From positions 1 to 16,913 of the forward strand of contig DYRX01000051.1 of NCBI GenBank assembly GCA_020718525.1: a stretch of DNA of 16,913 nucleotides, in the 5' to 3' direction. A program made the translations under genes and the position numbers. Under the pieces are notes generated by a model, which did no database searches, was not told where the DNA came from, and worked only from the letters and a program-made list of their open reading frames with translations. This stretch comes from Victivallis vadensis (GTDB taxonomy: Bacteria > Verrucomicrobiota > Lentisphaeria > Victivallales > GWF2-50-93). Shown in pieces: positions 5,354 to 12,750 of the stretch (position 1 is its first letter; each line of letters begins with the position of its first letter).

Positions 5354-6255
5354 AGGCAGAAAGATCCGTCTTGCCTTTTACACTTATTGAACTGCTTGTA
5401 ACAATCGCGGTGATTGCGATTTTAGCGGGCATGCTTCTGCCGGCTCTTCAGGGGGCGAAGGATGCTTCTCAAAGGGTTGTCTGCGCCAACAACATGAAAC
5501 AGCTTTATCTTTTCAGCATGTACTACGTTGACGACTACAACGACTACAACGACTACATTCCTTTTGGCGCGGCGGGCGATGAGAACAAAACTTACGGAAT
5601 ATGGTCCAATTTCATAAAAAAATCTTCGACTTCTGGAAGTCCGAAGGGCTTCAGCTCCTGGTATTTTCTTTACAAAGCGGACTACTTCAACAAAAATCCG
5701 AAGATTCTCTATTGTCCTTCAAACTTGACATTCAAATCCAATCAGTATCAGTGCCAATACGATACTCCGCAGAATCCTTGGGCTAGTCGTTACGCCACAG
5801 AAGCGGCTTGGATGGCGACGAATCTTTCGACAAGGACGGCATATTGTCTGCGCCCATGCAAGAGCATAGGAAAAACAAACTGGGTGGAGGCGACATCAAA
5901 ACTCCTCTTTAACCAGATACGCTGGGACGATTCAAAATATTCTTCCGGAGGACAGTGGTTTCCTGAAAAACAATATTTTACCAGGCTTCGCAAGGACTTT
6001 CTGCCAGGGGATGCGATCATGAGCGATTTTGGGATCACCTATGACAGCAGTGGCGGAAAAAGCTTCACTCTGAGCACTCAGCATTACCTCAATGTCCACA
6101 GGGCGAAGGGGGTGAATATCATCAAATATGAAGGCGGGGTGTCATGGGTGAACAAGAACGTCTGGGGCGGAAACAAAAGCACTACGCTCCCGGATGAGAA
6201 CGGCGGGACAAATGAGCGCGTATTCAATCTTTGGAAAAAATTTGACGCAAGATAA
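5350..6255 (+). CDS. Type II pseudopilin, translationally coupled to the GntR/LacI-type regulator
   Basis: 301 residues. A nine-residue leader (MKAERSVLP) is followed by FTLIELLVTIAVIAILAGML (10-29), the pilin-type hydrophobic helix with Glu at mature position 5 (E14). The usual PAL.GAKD.S continuation comes next, then CANNMKQL, YYVDDYNDYNDYIPFG and a larger globular domain with ILYCPSN. Near the C-terminus, NVHRAKGVNIIKYEGGVSWV corresponds to the H...N.l..DGHV motif of the family, with EGG in place of DGH. Position -1 is Pro, not Gly. The DYN repeat reflects a 9-base tandem repeat (cgactacaa) at 5532-5557. AAGGAG lies seven bases before the ATG, which overlaps the regulator stop. A larger frame opening at 5173 is the regulator read out of frame. 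The role is probably cell-surface and sugar-linked, because of its regulator; this is inference. Confidence 0.88.
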   Translation: MKAERSVLPFTLIELLVTIAVIAILAGMLLPALQGAKDASQRVVCANNMKQLYLFSMYYVDDYNDYNDYIPFGAAGDENKTYGIWSNFIKKSSTSGSPKGFSSWYFLYKADYFNKNPKILYCPSNLTFKSNQYQCQYDTPQNPWASRYATEAAWMATNLSTRTAYCLRPCKSIGKTNWVEATSKLLFNQIRWDDSKYSSGGQWFPEKQYFTRLRKDFLPGDAIMSDFGITYDSSGGKSFTLSTQHYLNVHRAKGVNIIKYEGGVSWVNKNVWGGNKSTTLPDENGGTNERVFNLWKKFDAR

Positions 6256-6570
6256 AACCGTCCTGAGTCCTGAGCTTTGGTCAAATCGTCCACGTAAGCG
6301 TTCAAGTTCTCGTGTTGCGTGTTCAGCGCATCATGTGCGCCAAGGGCTGTTGCGAAACAACCTTGACATTTGGCACCAAGGATTTAAGCTGAATTTTCTA
6401 AAAATGTTTACCCTCTGAGTCATTCCTGTAAAAAAAGTTTTTCTCTCTGGAAAATCTTCATAACTGGCAGAGCAAGGAGGCAGTCTCGGAGAGGCTGGCA
6501 TGCTATTTCAGCACTGGCATGGGCTATCGAATCATATGTCTTTTCCGTTTTTTGATTGTAGAAAAGGTGT
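6256..6570. other. Spacer between convergent genes, with repeat and hairpins
   Basis: No gene seen. It contains GCGCA-tcatg-TGCGC (6326-6340), the second copy of the 30-base repeat (6344-6373) and a hairpin cagtctc-gga-gaggctg (6481-6497, one G-T pair). None has a following T-run on either strand, so no clear intrinsic terminator can be named for the two convergent operons. Confidence 0.5.
6344..6373 (+). repeat. Copy 2 of the 30-base dispersed repeat
   Basis: Begins GGGCTGTTGCGAAACAACC and ends CATTTGG. It matches 3264-3293 at 26 of 30 positions, same orientation. In this copy GTTG-cgaaa-CAAC could form a small hairpin. Probable IS-end or MITE relic. Confidence 0.6.
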
Positions 6571-7371
6571 TCAGGCACCAAGCTGTTTTTTTCTTTCCGC
6601 CTTTTTCTTTCTTTCAGCCGAGATTCTTGCTATCGCCTTGTTTGTTTCGTCAATCATGTCTTCGGAACTTCTCGCAAAAGGCTCGGAACTTTTGTCGGCG
6701 TGTAAAAGAGACAGGATCTTTTCTGTCCATGAGAAGTGCTCCTTGTTGAGCTTCTCAAGCTCCTTGTGGATTTTAGAGAGCCTCTGAGGCGGATCGCGCC
6801 TCTCGCCAATCGTTATGGCGGCGTGGAGCTGTTTTCGAGCGGAGTCGAAATCCCCGCTGAGACTGTATGCCCTGGCGGCAAAATATCTGTAAACGATGTT
6901 CTCCGGAGAATGTCCGAGAATTCTGACAAAAAGTGGCAATGCAGATTTTGCTCTGCCTTTCGCGAGAAGGCATTTCGCTTCTCTGAATGTCATAAATACT
7001 TCTGTATTCTGGAGATCCAGAAAGAGTGTTGCCAGGCTTGTCCATTCGGGAGCGCGATTTCCGACAATAAGCTCTTCGATTGCATCGTCTGCGGGGCTGT
7101 CCATGATCTGCTCGTCATCCGCGCCTGCAAAATCGGTTGAGAACGCGCTTTGCCCGATCCCATTTTTTTCGTCGAATGCCTTTCTTTTCGCCGGGTCAGA
7201 AAGGATGTCGAAGGCGTTGACAAGGATTTTGAACTCTTCCTCTTTGGACAGGTTGCCGGCAAAGAGGTCCGGATGGCATTCCTTGGCGCGCCTGTAAAAT
7301 GCCTTTTTAATGGCGTCGAATTCGCTTGAGGGCTCGACGCCGACTATTTTATATGGATCCCTGATTGGAAT
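6571..7371 (-). CDS. J-domain (DnaJ-like) protein with TPR-like part; no normal start codon
   Basis: The frame opens after a stop at 7405-7407 and encodes a clear N-terminal J domain: DPYKIVGVEPSSEFDAIKKA (from 7359), then FYRRAKECHPDLF with the catalytic HPD at 7267-7275, and FKILVNAFDILSDPAKRKAF. J domains stimulate the ATPase of Hsp70 (DnaK). A helical section follows, with TPR-like FREAKCLLAKGRAKSALPLF and YFAARAYSLSGDFDSARKQL, and a Lys/Glu-rich tail (AERKKKAERKKQLGA). There is no ATG, GTG or TTG before the J domain; the first ATG (7104) lies behind it. Candidate starts are the rare ATT at 7371 (used here) or 7383. Alternatively the gene is fused to the 488-residue frame upstream by a one-base shift near 7360-7392. 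No zinc-finger or G/F region is present, so it is a class III-type J protein, substrate unknown. Confidence 0.7.
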   Translation of the reverse strand: MPIRDPYKIVGVEPSSEFDAIKKAFYRRAKECHPDLFAGNLSKEEEFKILVNAFDILSDPAKRKAFDEKNGIGQSAFSTDFAGADDEQIMDSPADDAIEELIVGNRAPEWTSLATLFLDLQNTEVFMTFREAKCLLAKGRAKSALPLFVRILGHSPENIVYRYFAARAYSLSGDFDSARKQLHAAITIGERRDPPQRLSKIHKELEKLNKEHFSWTEKILSLLHADKSSEPFARSSEDMIDETNKAIARISAERKKKAERKKQLGA

Positions 7372-8815
7372 TGCTTCCGGAATTGATTTTGGACATGATG
7401 GATCTTATGGATTCCGCGGAGCAGTCAAGCTCCCTGGAGATCGAATTGATCTGCTCGACGCTGAGCTTCTTGTAAGAATTCAGCCGCGCAATTATGTTCG
7501 CCAAAATGTCTGCATGAAATATAAGCGCCGATTCGATTTCGCCCAAATCGCCTCCGCTCATTTCAACTGACCGGGAAATGTCAGCGCTGATCAGCTTGAG
7601 CGCCTCGTTTCTGATCTGTCCGGATTTCCCATCCGCCTTTCTGTCGTAGGATTCAGTGGCCTCCTCCCATATTTCTTCGACGCAGTTCAGAAACGCGGAG
7701 CGCTCTCCGTCGTCTGAAAACTGCAGAGGCTCCGAGCCAAAGACCCTCTCAATTACTTTGTCCAGGTCTGTTTCTCCTCTGAAAAGGGCGTCGAGGACGA
7801 ACGCAGTGAATCCAGACGCACCTGATTCTAGTCCGAGCCTGCTGAGGATCGAATCCATGCTTCCGATCTCAGCCGATGAAATCGAAAGGGGGGACGAGGA
7901 ACTGTCAATCTCGTCTTCTGCGATGCTGTCTCTCAAGGCGAAAACAGGCACCGAATCCCTGTTTTTACGGATTTCATAATTCTGTGAAATTCGCAGGAAC
8001 TCTGCCAGAGAAATCATCGGATTTTCAAAGAGACTTGGATTTGACGCGCAGACAAGCGTGATCAGCTCGAATGCGCTCAGATAGTCTCCGCGCAGGTCAA
8101 TTTGCTTTTTAAGCGCCTCGTCCATTTCGTCCACCCATCTGCGGACTTCGATCAGACGGCTCTGCCTATCTGTTGCCGAGACGAGCTTTACGCTGAAGAC
8201 GGCATTTCTGAAGTCAATAATTGTAAAGCGCAAAGAGTCTGCCTTTGAAAAGCTGTGCCTGGAATAGAAGTCTTTCATGTCGAAGACTTGGAGCTTAGTC
8301 TTTCCTGATTTGGCTTTCGCCGGCGATGAGCCACTGCGGGCACGCCGCCTGCCGGTGTCCGACTCATTTCCGGAAGAAAACTGTTCGCTCCAGAAAGTCT
8401 TTGCAATCAATGACTTCTGTATCGAAAGCGATTTTGTTTCGATTTGCCGTCCATCGGCAAGGATTTTAACGCTGTCGGACTCGACGCCATCGGGAATGAA
8501 GGGCAGGAAGCGGTCGCCAGGCACCATTGCAGACGCTTCGATCTCCCATTCCTCCGGGGAAATGCAGAACTCTTTGCCGAGCATGAACTTGTCTGTTGAA
8601 ATAAAGAGGCGCTCGTCCGAATCGCCGTCGCCGATCTCCGTGATCGCGTCGTCTTTTTCGAGTATGGATTCAATCATGTCCAGAAGCCGCGAGGAGAGCG
8701 AAGCATCCGCCCGGTTTCCAAAGGACTGAAGCACCTGCAGAGCAGAAAATGGGGCTTCCGCGCTCTTTGCGAAATCCCTGGCAATGCGTCCGGCTTCAGC
8801 TTCGCCTACTTGCAT
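7349..8815 (-). CDS. Uncharacterised 488-residue protein, possibly fused to the J-domain protein
   Basis: No family recognised. The frame is acidic and soluble, with no signal peptide or membrane helix. Visible parts are a helical N-terminus (SRLLDMIESILEKDDAI), a beta-rich stretch with FMLGKEFCISPEEWEIEASA and MVPGDRFLPFIPDG, a Ser/Lys-rich basic linker (TGRRRARSGSSPAKAKSGKT), another beta-rich part (LRFTIIDFRNAVFSVKLVSA), and a long helical C-terminal half ending with VEQINSISRELDCSAESIRS. The frame stays open upstream to 9031, but there it reads the isomerase gene out of frame. ATG 8815 overlaps the isomerase end by ten bases and suits coupled translation, although no ribosome-binding site is seen. 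The stop at 7349 lies inside the J-domain coding region of the next frame, and removing one base between 7360 and 7392 would join both into one 747-residue protein. Confidence 0.65.
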   Translation of the reverse strand: MQVGEAEAGRIARDFAKSAEAPFSALQVLQSFGNRADASLSSRLLDMIESILEKDDAITEIGDGDSDERLFISTDKFMLGKEFCISPEEWEIEASAMVPGDRFLPFIPDGVESDSVKILADGRQIETKSLSIQKSLIAKTFWSEQFSSGNESDTGRRRARSGSSPAKAKSGKTKLQVFDMKDFYSRHSFSKADSLRFTIIDFRNAVFSVKLVSATDRQSRLIEVRRWVDEMDEALKKQIDLRGDYLSAFELITLVCASNPSLFENPMISLAEFLRISQNYEIRKNRDSVPVFALRDSIAEDEIDSSSSPLSISSAEIGSMDSILSRLGLESGASGFTAFVLDALFRGETDLDKVIERVFGSEPLQFSDDGERSAFLNCVEEIWEEATESYDRKADGKSGQIRNEALKLISADISRSVEMSGGDLGEIESALIFHADILANIIARLNSYKKLSVEQINSISRELDCSAESIRSIMSKINSGSNSNQGSI

Positions 8816-9702
8816 TTTGAATTGTGCGTTTTTTTGATGGCATCCACAAGCGCCATAGTCCTTTTCCCGTACTCGACATAATTGGAATATGCGAATTGGG
8901 CAGACTTGTCCGGATCCTTGTTCTGCTCGTGGAAAACTTGAGCCATATGCGGCTCGATCGAAATACCGCCATCGTATCCTCTTGCGATCAAGTCGCTCAG
9001 GATTTCCCTGACCTTCCCGTCGCCTTCGCATGGATACGTGAAGACGGACTTGTCGTTTTCCATGCGGCCGTCCTTGATGTGGATGTATGCCACATGTTCG
9101 CGGACATTCATGTAGAACTCCAGAGAGTCCTGCTTGCGGTAGGGCGGCTTTCCGCGCACATCGTCGGAGAAAACAGGGTTGCCTGTGTCGAAGACAAGTT
9201 TGAATGCAGGGGACTGTATGCCATCAAGGAGCCTGAGTGTGTGCTCGTATGATAGGCCACCCCAGTTCATGCAGTTCTCGTGGACGCAGAGAATTCCGGC
9301 ATCTTCCGCCATTGCTACAATGACCTTTAGCCTCTTTATGACTTCGCTGCGGAAATCTTTTTCCCTCAGTTCTTTAGGCACAGCGAAGCTCATCATTCGG
9401 ATCATCTCGATCCCGAGCTTTTTCATGCGCGGAATGGCGAGCCTCATTTCATCGTAGCTTGAGTCCGGAGCTTCGCTTATTGGCTTGGACCAGTTGGCGA
9501 CTCCGCTTCCGAAGCAGTTGAATGAGACGCCGCTTTTGTCAAGCTTTCCGCAGAGCTCATCGAATTCGGCTTCGGAAATGAATGCGAGATTTTTTCCACA
9601 GAGACCCCGCGTCTCGATCTTGTTCCAGCCGAGCTCGAGAGTTGCCTGAATCTGGGTGTCAAGAGCTGGTCCGGCTTCATCCGCGAATCCGGTGAAATAC
9701 AT
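8806..9702 (-). CDS. Xylose-isomerase-like TIM-barrel sugar isomerase/epimerase
   Basis: 298 residues, the usual length for the AP-endonuclease-2 / sugar phosphate isomerase-epimerase family, whose members use a divalent metal to isomerise or epimerise sugars, keto-sugars or inosose. The predicted metal ligands lie on successive barrel strands: Glu142 in CVHENCMNWGG, Asp172 in LVFDTGNP, His208 in AYIHIKDG with Asp211 beside it, and Glu250 in GGISIEPH. The N-terminal FADEAGPALDTQIQATLELG matches the first strand and helix of such barrels. The start overlaps the stop of the second isomerase as TAATG, with GAGGAG about eight bases upstream. It is cytoplasmic. Together with the neighbouring isomerase and the NAD-dependent dehydrogenase it probably forms one catabolic pathway; the substrate cannot be read from sequence. 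Confidence 0.88.
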   Translation of the reverse strand: MYFTGFADEAGPALDTQIQATLELGWNKIETRGLCGKNLAFISEAEFDELCGKLDKSGVSFNCFGSGVANWSKPISEAPDSSYDEMRLAIPRMKKLGIEMIRMMSFAVPKELREKDFRSEVIKRLKVIVAMAEDAGILCVHENCMNWGGLSYEHTLRLLDGIQSPAFKLVFDTGNPVFSDDVRGKPPYRKQDSLEFYMNVREHVAYIHIKDGRMENDKSVFTYPCEGDGKVREILSDLIARGYDGGISIEPHMAQVFHEQNKDPDKSAQFAYSNYVEYGKRTMALVDAIKKTHNSKCK

Positions 9703-10463
9703 TATTCGATCTCCTCGAGCAGATATTCAAGGCTGATCTTGAGCGACTCGAAAGGATCAATCCTGCAGACGTCCTGCTCGACGATGAACCATTTTGTTCC
9801 GGCTTTTTTGGCGGCTTTGACGATGCGCTTCCAGTCGAGATTTCCATTTCCGATTTCAAGCATCTTGATCTGATTTTCGATTATGCCGAATTCTTTCAGA
9901 TGAAGGAGCGGGAGTCTGCCGTCCAATTTTTTGCACCATTGAACGGGATCACATCCTCCATGCTGAACCCAGAACGTGTCAATTTCGCCCTGAAGACTTT
10001 TCGGACTTGTTTCATCGTATATTATGTCAAGCCCGGTTCGTCCGTTGAACTTTTCGAATTCAATCGCGTGGTTGTGATAGGTTAGCACCATTCCTGCCTT
10101 TGTCATCTCCTTGCCGGCCTTGTCGAGCATCTTCGCGAGATTGAGGTAGTCTTCCTCTGTCTTGACTGGGACGTGGGGATATGGATAGGCCGTGAACTTG
10201 CAGTCGAGGGCGGCAAGCCTGTCAATCACTTTGGCGGTCTCTTCTACGATTGATTTTCCTGACTCGTGCGTGGCACAGCATTTGAGACCTTCTCCATCAA
10301 GAATTTTTTTCAGTTCTGTCTCCGGAATGGGGCCCATACCGGAAACTTGAACCGCATCGTATCCGATTTCCTTCACCTTGGCAAGAGATTTGGCAATCTC
10401 GTCTGGTGTCTTGAGATGGTCTCTGAGGGTGTAGAGCTGTGCGGCAATTATTTTTTTCTTCAT
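9702..10463 (-). CDS. Second xylose-isomerase-like TIM-barrel isomerase/epimerase
   Basis: 253 residues, a compact member of the same fold but only distantly similar to its neighbour. It opens with KIIAAQLYTLRDHLKTPDEI and VKEIGYDAVQVSG, typical first barrel elements. Probable metal and active-site residues are His66-Glu67 (CATHES), His130/Asn131/His132 (LTYHNHAIEF), Glu160 and Asp162 (QGEIDTFWVQHGG), His188 with Lys190-Glu191 (LLHLKEF) and Glu229 (WFIVEQD). This pattern is shared with the inosose isomerase/dehydratase-like branch (IolI/IolE relatives), though the exact reaction is not decidable. AAAAGGA lies eight bases before the ATG, 28 bases after the dehydrogenase stop. Its stop overlaps the next start (TAATG). 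It acts in the cytoplasm, in the same pathway as the flanking genes. Confidence 0.87.
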   Translation of the reverse strand: MKKKIIAAQLYTLRDHLKTPDEIAKSLAKVKEIGYDAVQVSGMGPIPETELKKILDGEGLKCCATHESGKSIVEETAKVIDRLAALDCKFTAYPYPHVPVKTEEDYLNLAKMLDKAGKEMTKAGMVLTYHNHAIEFEKFNGRTGLDIIYDETSPKSLQGEIDTFWVQHGGCDPVQWCKKLDGRLPLLHLKEFGIIENQIKMLEIGNGNLDWKRIVKAAKKAGTKWFIVEQDVCRIDPFESLKISLEYLLEEIE

Positions 10464-10491
10464 TGCTGTATCCTTTTTTGAAATTGTTGAT

Positions 10492-11649
10492 TTATCTGTT
10501 GAACGAAGAGCTCATGTCAAGCTTTCCAGCCTTGCCGACCTTCTTCTTGAACTTGGAATTTTTCACGAGTTTTGCAAGTTCGGTTTCGAATTCTGCGGCA
10601 TTCATCGGGATTTCAACGGTCTTGTCCTTGAGGGAGGATAGAAGCATCGCGTTCGCGAGCTCTACAGAGTTGAGGCCCTCCTCGGCCTTGACAATGAGCT
10701 CCTCCTTGCCAAGAACTGCGTCAGTGAAATTCTGCAATATTTTCCTGTGGTGCGCCGGATCGTTGCCAAACGGAATTTCAACGTTCCATACCGATGGAGT
10801 GCCAAACATGGTGTCGGTCGTGCGGTTGAATTCTGCCACCGGAATCTCATTTCTGTTGAAAGTCAAAGTTCCGTTTTCTGAAATAAGCCTGCCTCTGTCA
10901 CAGACAATTTCGAGGCGGTTTGTGCCGGGGGCCTCGCCTGTGGACGCAATGAAGACACCTGTCACGCCACCCTTGAATTCACAGTAGGCAGTGACATCGT
11001 CCTCAACCTCTATCCTGTGATATTTTCCGAGAGCGCAGTATGCCCTCACCTTTGTTGGCATCCCAAAAAGCCACTGGAAAAGGTCCAAGTTGTGCGGGCA
11101 CTGGTTTAGAAGAACTCCTCCGCCCTCGCCGCCCCAGGTTGCGCGCCAGCCGCCCGAGTCGTAGTATCTCTGGCTTCTGAACCAGTTGGTAATAATCCAG
11201 TTCACTCTCATGATCTTGCCAAGTTCGTCTCCGGAAATTAGCTCCTTGATCTTCCTGTAGAGAGCGTCTGTGCGCATCTGGAACATCGCTGTGAATTTGA
11301 GCTTGGGATGCTTCTTGTGCGCGGCGACCATCTTCATCGCGTCGGCCTTGTGGACGGCTATCGGCTTTTCCACGATCACATGGAGCCCCGCCTTGAAGGC
11401 GTCTATTGTCAACGGAACGTGGTCGTAATGGGGAGTCGCGATGATTGCCGCGTCAATTTCTCCCGAGGAGAACATTTCATTCGCGGAAGAATATCCTGTG
11501 CAGGAATATTCCGCGACAGCCTTTGCTAGTTTGGTCTGGTCAATGTCGCAAACGGCGGTCAATTTCGCATTTTTGATGTCCTTCATAAAGAGAGCGTGCG
11601 CCGCCCCCATGTTTCCTACGCCGACAATTCCATAGCGAAGCACATTCAT
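10492..11649 (-). CDS. Gfo/Idh/MocA-family NAD(P)-dependent oxidoreductase
   Basis: 385 residues. An N-terminal Rossmann fold binds the nucleotide: YGIVGVGNMGAAHA has the GxGxxG loop, and Asp in AVCDID follows the second strand. AAIIATPHYDHVPLTIDAFK and HVIVEKPIAVHKADA carry the family EKP motif, whose Lys contacts cofactor and substrate. The C-terminal alpha/beta domain includes GGWRATWGGEGGGVLLNQCP followed by HNLDLFQWLFG, with the conserved His near the active site. Members oxidise a secondary hydroxyl of sugars or inositols, or reduce the keto form. The start at 11649 was preferred over ATGs at 11676 and 11658 because AGAGG stands nine bases ahead and little extra sequence precedes the Rossmann strand. 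It lies 28 bases downstream of the methylase gene and ahead of two isomerase/epimerases. That order (dehydrogenase then epimerases) is common in sugar or glycoside catabolic sets, including 3-keto-sugar routes. Confidence 0.93.
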   Translation of the reverse strand: MNVLRYGIVGVGNMGAAHALFMKDIKNAKLTAVCDIDQTKLAKAVAEYSCTGYSSANEMFSSGEIDAAIIATPHYDHVPLTIDAFKAGLHVIVEKPIAVHKADAMKMVAAHKKHPKLKFTAMFQMRTDALYRKIKELISGDELGKIMRVNWIITNWFRSQRYYDSGGWRATWGGEGGGVLLNQCPHNLDLFQWLFGMPTKVRAYCALGKYHRIEVEDDVTAYCEFKGGVTGVFIASTGEAPGTNRLEIVCDRGRLISENGTLTFNRNEIPVAEFNRTTDTMFGTPSVWNVEIPFGNDPAHHRKILQNFTDAVLGKEELIVKAEEGLNSVELANAMLLSSLKDKTVEIPMNAAEFETELAKLVKNSKFKKKVGKAGKLDMSSSFNR

Positions 11650-11677
11650 TTGAGGCATCCTCTTTTTGTTTTGCATG

Positions 11678-12640
11678 TCAATAATTTGTAACTACTATTT
11701 CGCTGACGCATCCTCGGCATTCAGCCTTAGAATTGATGAACCTTGGTGCAGGAATCCGCCTGATATTGAAGCGGGAATAGAGCCTGTCGAAAAAGTCGTC
11801 GCCCGGATTGACGCTGGCAGGATCCGAATTGCTAAGCATCAATTTTGTTCCGAGATTGTCGAGGCTGTGGAATATCTTGGACAATTTGATCTGCTCCCGG
11901 TCACCAAATTTCGTCGCGCTGTATGAGACAAAGCTCGAGGACTTAAGCGGCCTGTATGGAGGATCAAAGTAAACGAAGTCTTCTGCGCTGATTTTATCCG
12001 CCATCTCCTGGAAGGAGGCGACGCGTATATCGGCGTTGGCAAGGATATTGGAAACCCTGATCAGATTGTCAGCATCGCAAATTCTGGGATTTTTATAGTC
12101 TCCGACGGCGGAGTTGAAATCGCCTTTGGAATTGACTCTGTAGAGGCCGTTGAAGCAGGTCTTGTTGATGAATATGTTCTGAGCCGCCCTGACGATCCAG
12201 CGTTCGCTGTAGTTCTTGAAGTCAATGTGCGGCCTGCGGCTGTTGAATTTCCATCTTAGACCGTAGAAGTAGATGTTGCGCTCCTCCCGGTTCAAGCGCA
12301 GAAAGGAGCTTTCATATTTCATGAGCCGGTCAATGAGCTTGAATACGTCCTTTTGAACGACCTGATAGGTCAATATGAGATCTTCGTTGACATCGGAGAG
12401 GAAGGCGTTGGACACGCTGTAGTTCTGCACGATGTCTAAAAAAATGGCTCCGCTTCCTAGGAAGGGCTCGAAATAGTTTGCTATGCGGCGAGTCTTCAAC
12501 TCATCCGGATAGATTGTTTTCAGGCGCGGAATGAGCTTCCTTTTTCCGCCCGCCCACTTGAGGAAAGGCTTGGCGTGGACGCGCAAATCCGGATCCGGAT
12601 ACTCGTCAATTCGCTCGGCTGTGTTTGAATCTCCAATCAT
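11678..12640 (-). CDS. D12-class DNA adenine-N6 methyltransferase (Dam/DpnM-like)
   Basis: 320 residues. It transfers a methyl group from S-adenosylmethionine to N6 of adenine in a short DNA target. Motif order is that of alpha-class enzymes: PFLKWAGGK (25-33, S-adenosylmethionine pocket), NYFEPFLGSGAIFL (55-68), then LSDVNEDLI (81-89), the target-recognition part with NKTCFNGLYRVNSKGDFN (159-176), and the catalytic DPPY at 216-219. A C-terminal part with LMLSNSDP follows. The layout fits Dam and the GATC methylases of DpnII/MboI type, but GATC specificity is not proven. The start overlaps a 15-codon reading frame (12637-12684) as ATGA and has no strong ribosome-binding site. It is preceded on the same strand by a small PD-(D/E)XK nuclease, so a type II restriction-modification pair is likely; an orphan methylase is the alternative. 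Confidence 0.93.
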   Translation of the reverse strand: MIGDSNTAERIDEYPDPDLRVHAKPFLKWAGGKRKLIPRLKTIYPDELKTRRIANYFEPFLGSGAIFLDIVQNYSVSNAFLSDVNEDLILTYQVVQKDVFKLIDRLMKYESSFLRLNREERNIYFYGLRWKFNSRRPHIDFKNYSERWIVRAAQNIFINKTCFNGLYRVNSKGDFNSAVGDYKNPRICDADNLIRVSNILANADIRVASFQEMADKISAEDFVYFDPPYRPLKSSSFVSYSATKFGDREQIKLSKIFHSLDNLGTKLMLSNSDPASVNPGDDFFDRLYSRFNIRRIPAPRFINSKAECRGCVSEIVVTNY

Positions 12641-12750
12641 ACGGACTCACAAGCTCGGCGCGCCGGCCGTTTCTGCCGATCCATGTTGACAAGATCAAGA
12701 TCTGGCAAAACTAGGCCGCCGCGCTGGGATTGTCTATATTTTTCCGGAGT

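Noticed and set aside
6481..6497. Hairpin cagtctc-gga-gaggctg as terminator for the convergent genes.
   Set aside because: No T-run on either strand; kept only as a spacer hairpin.
8816..9031. N-terminal extension of the 488-residue protein.
   Set aside because: Reads the isomerase gene out of frame, with Arg/Cys-rich low-complexity sequence; ATG 8815 at the gene border is better.
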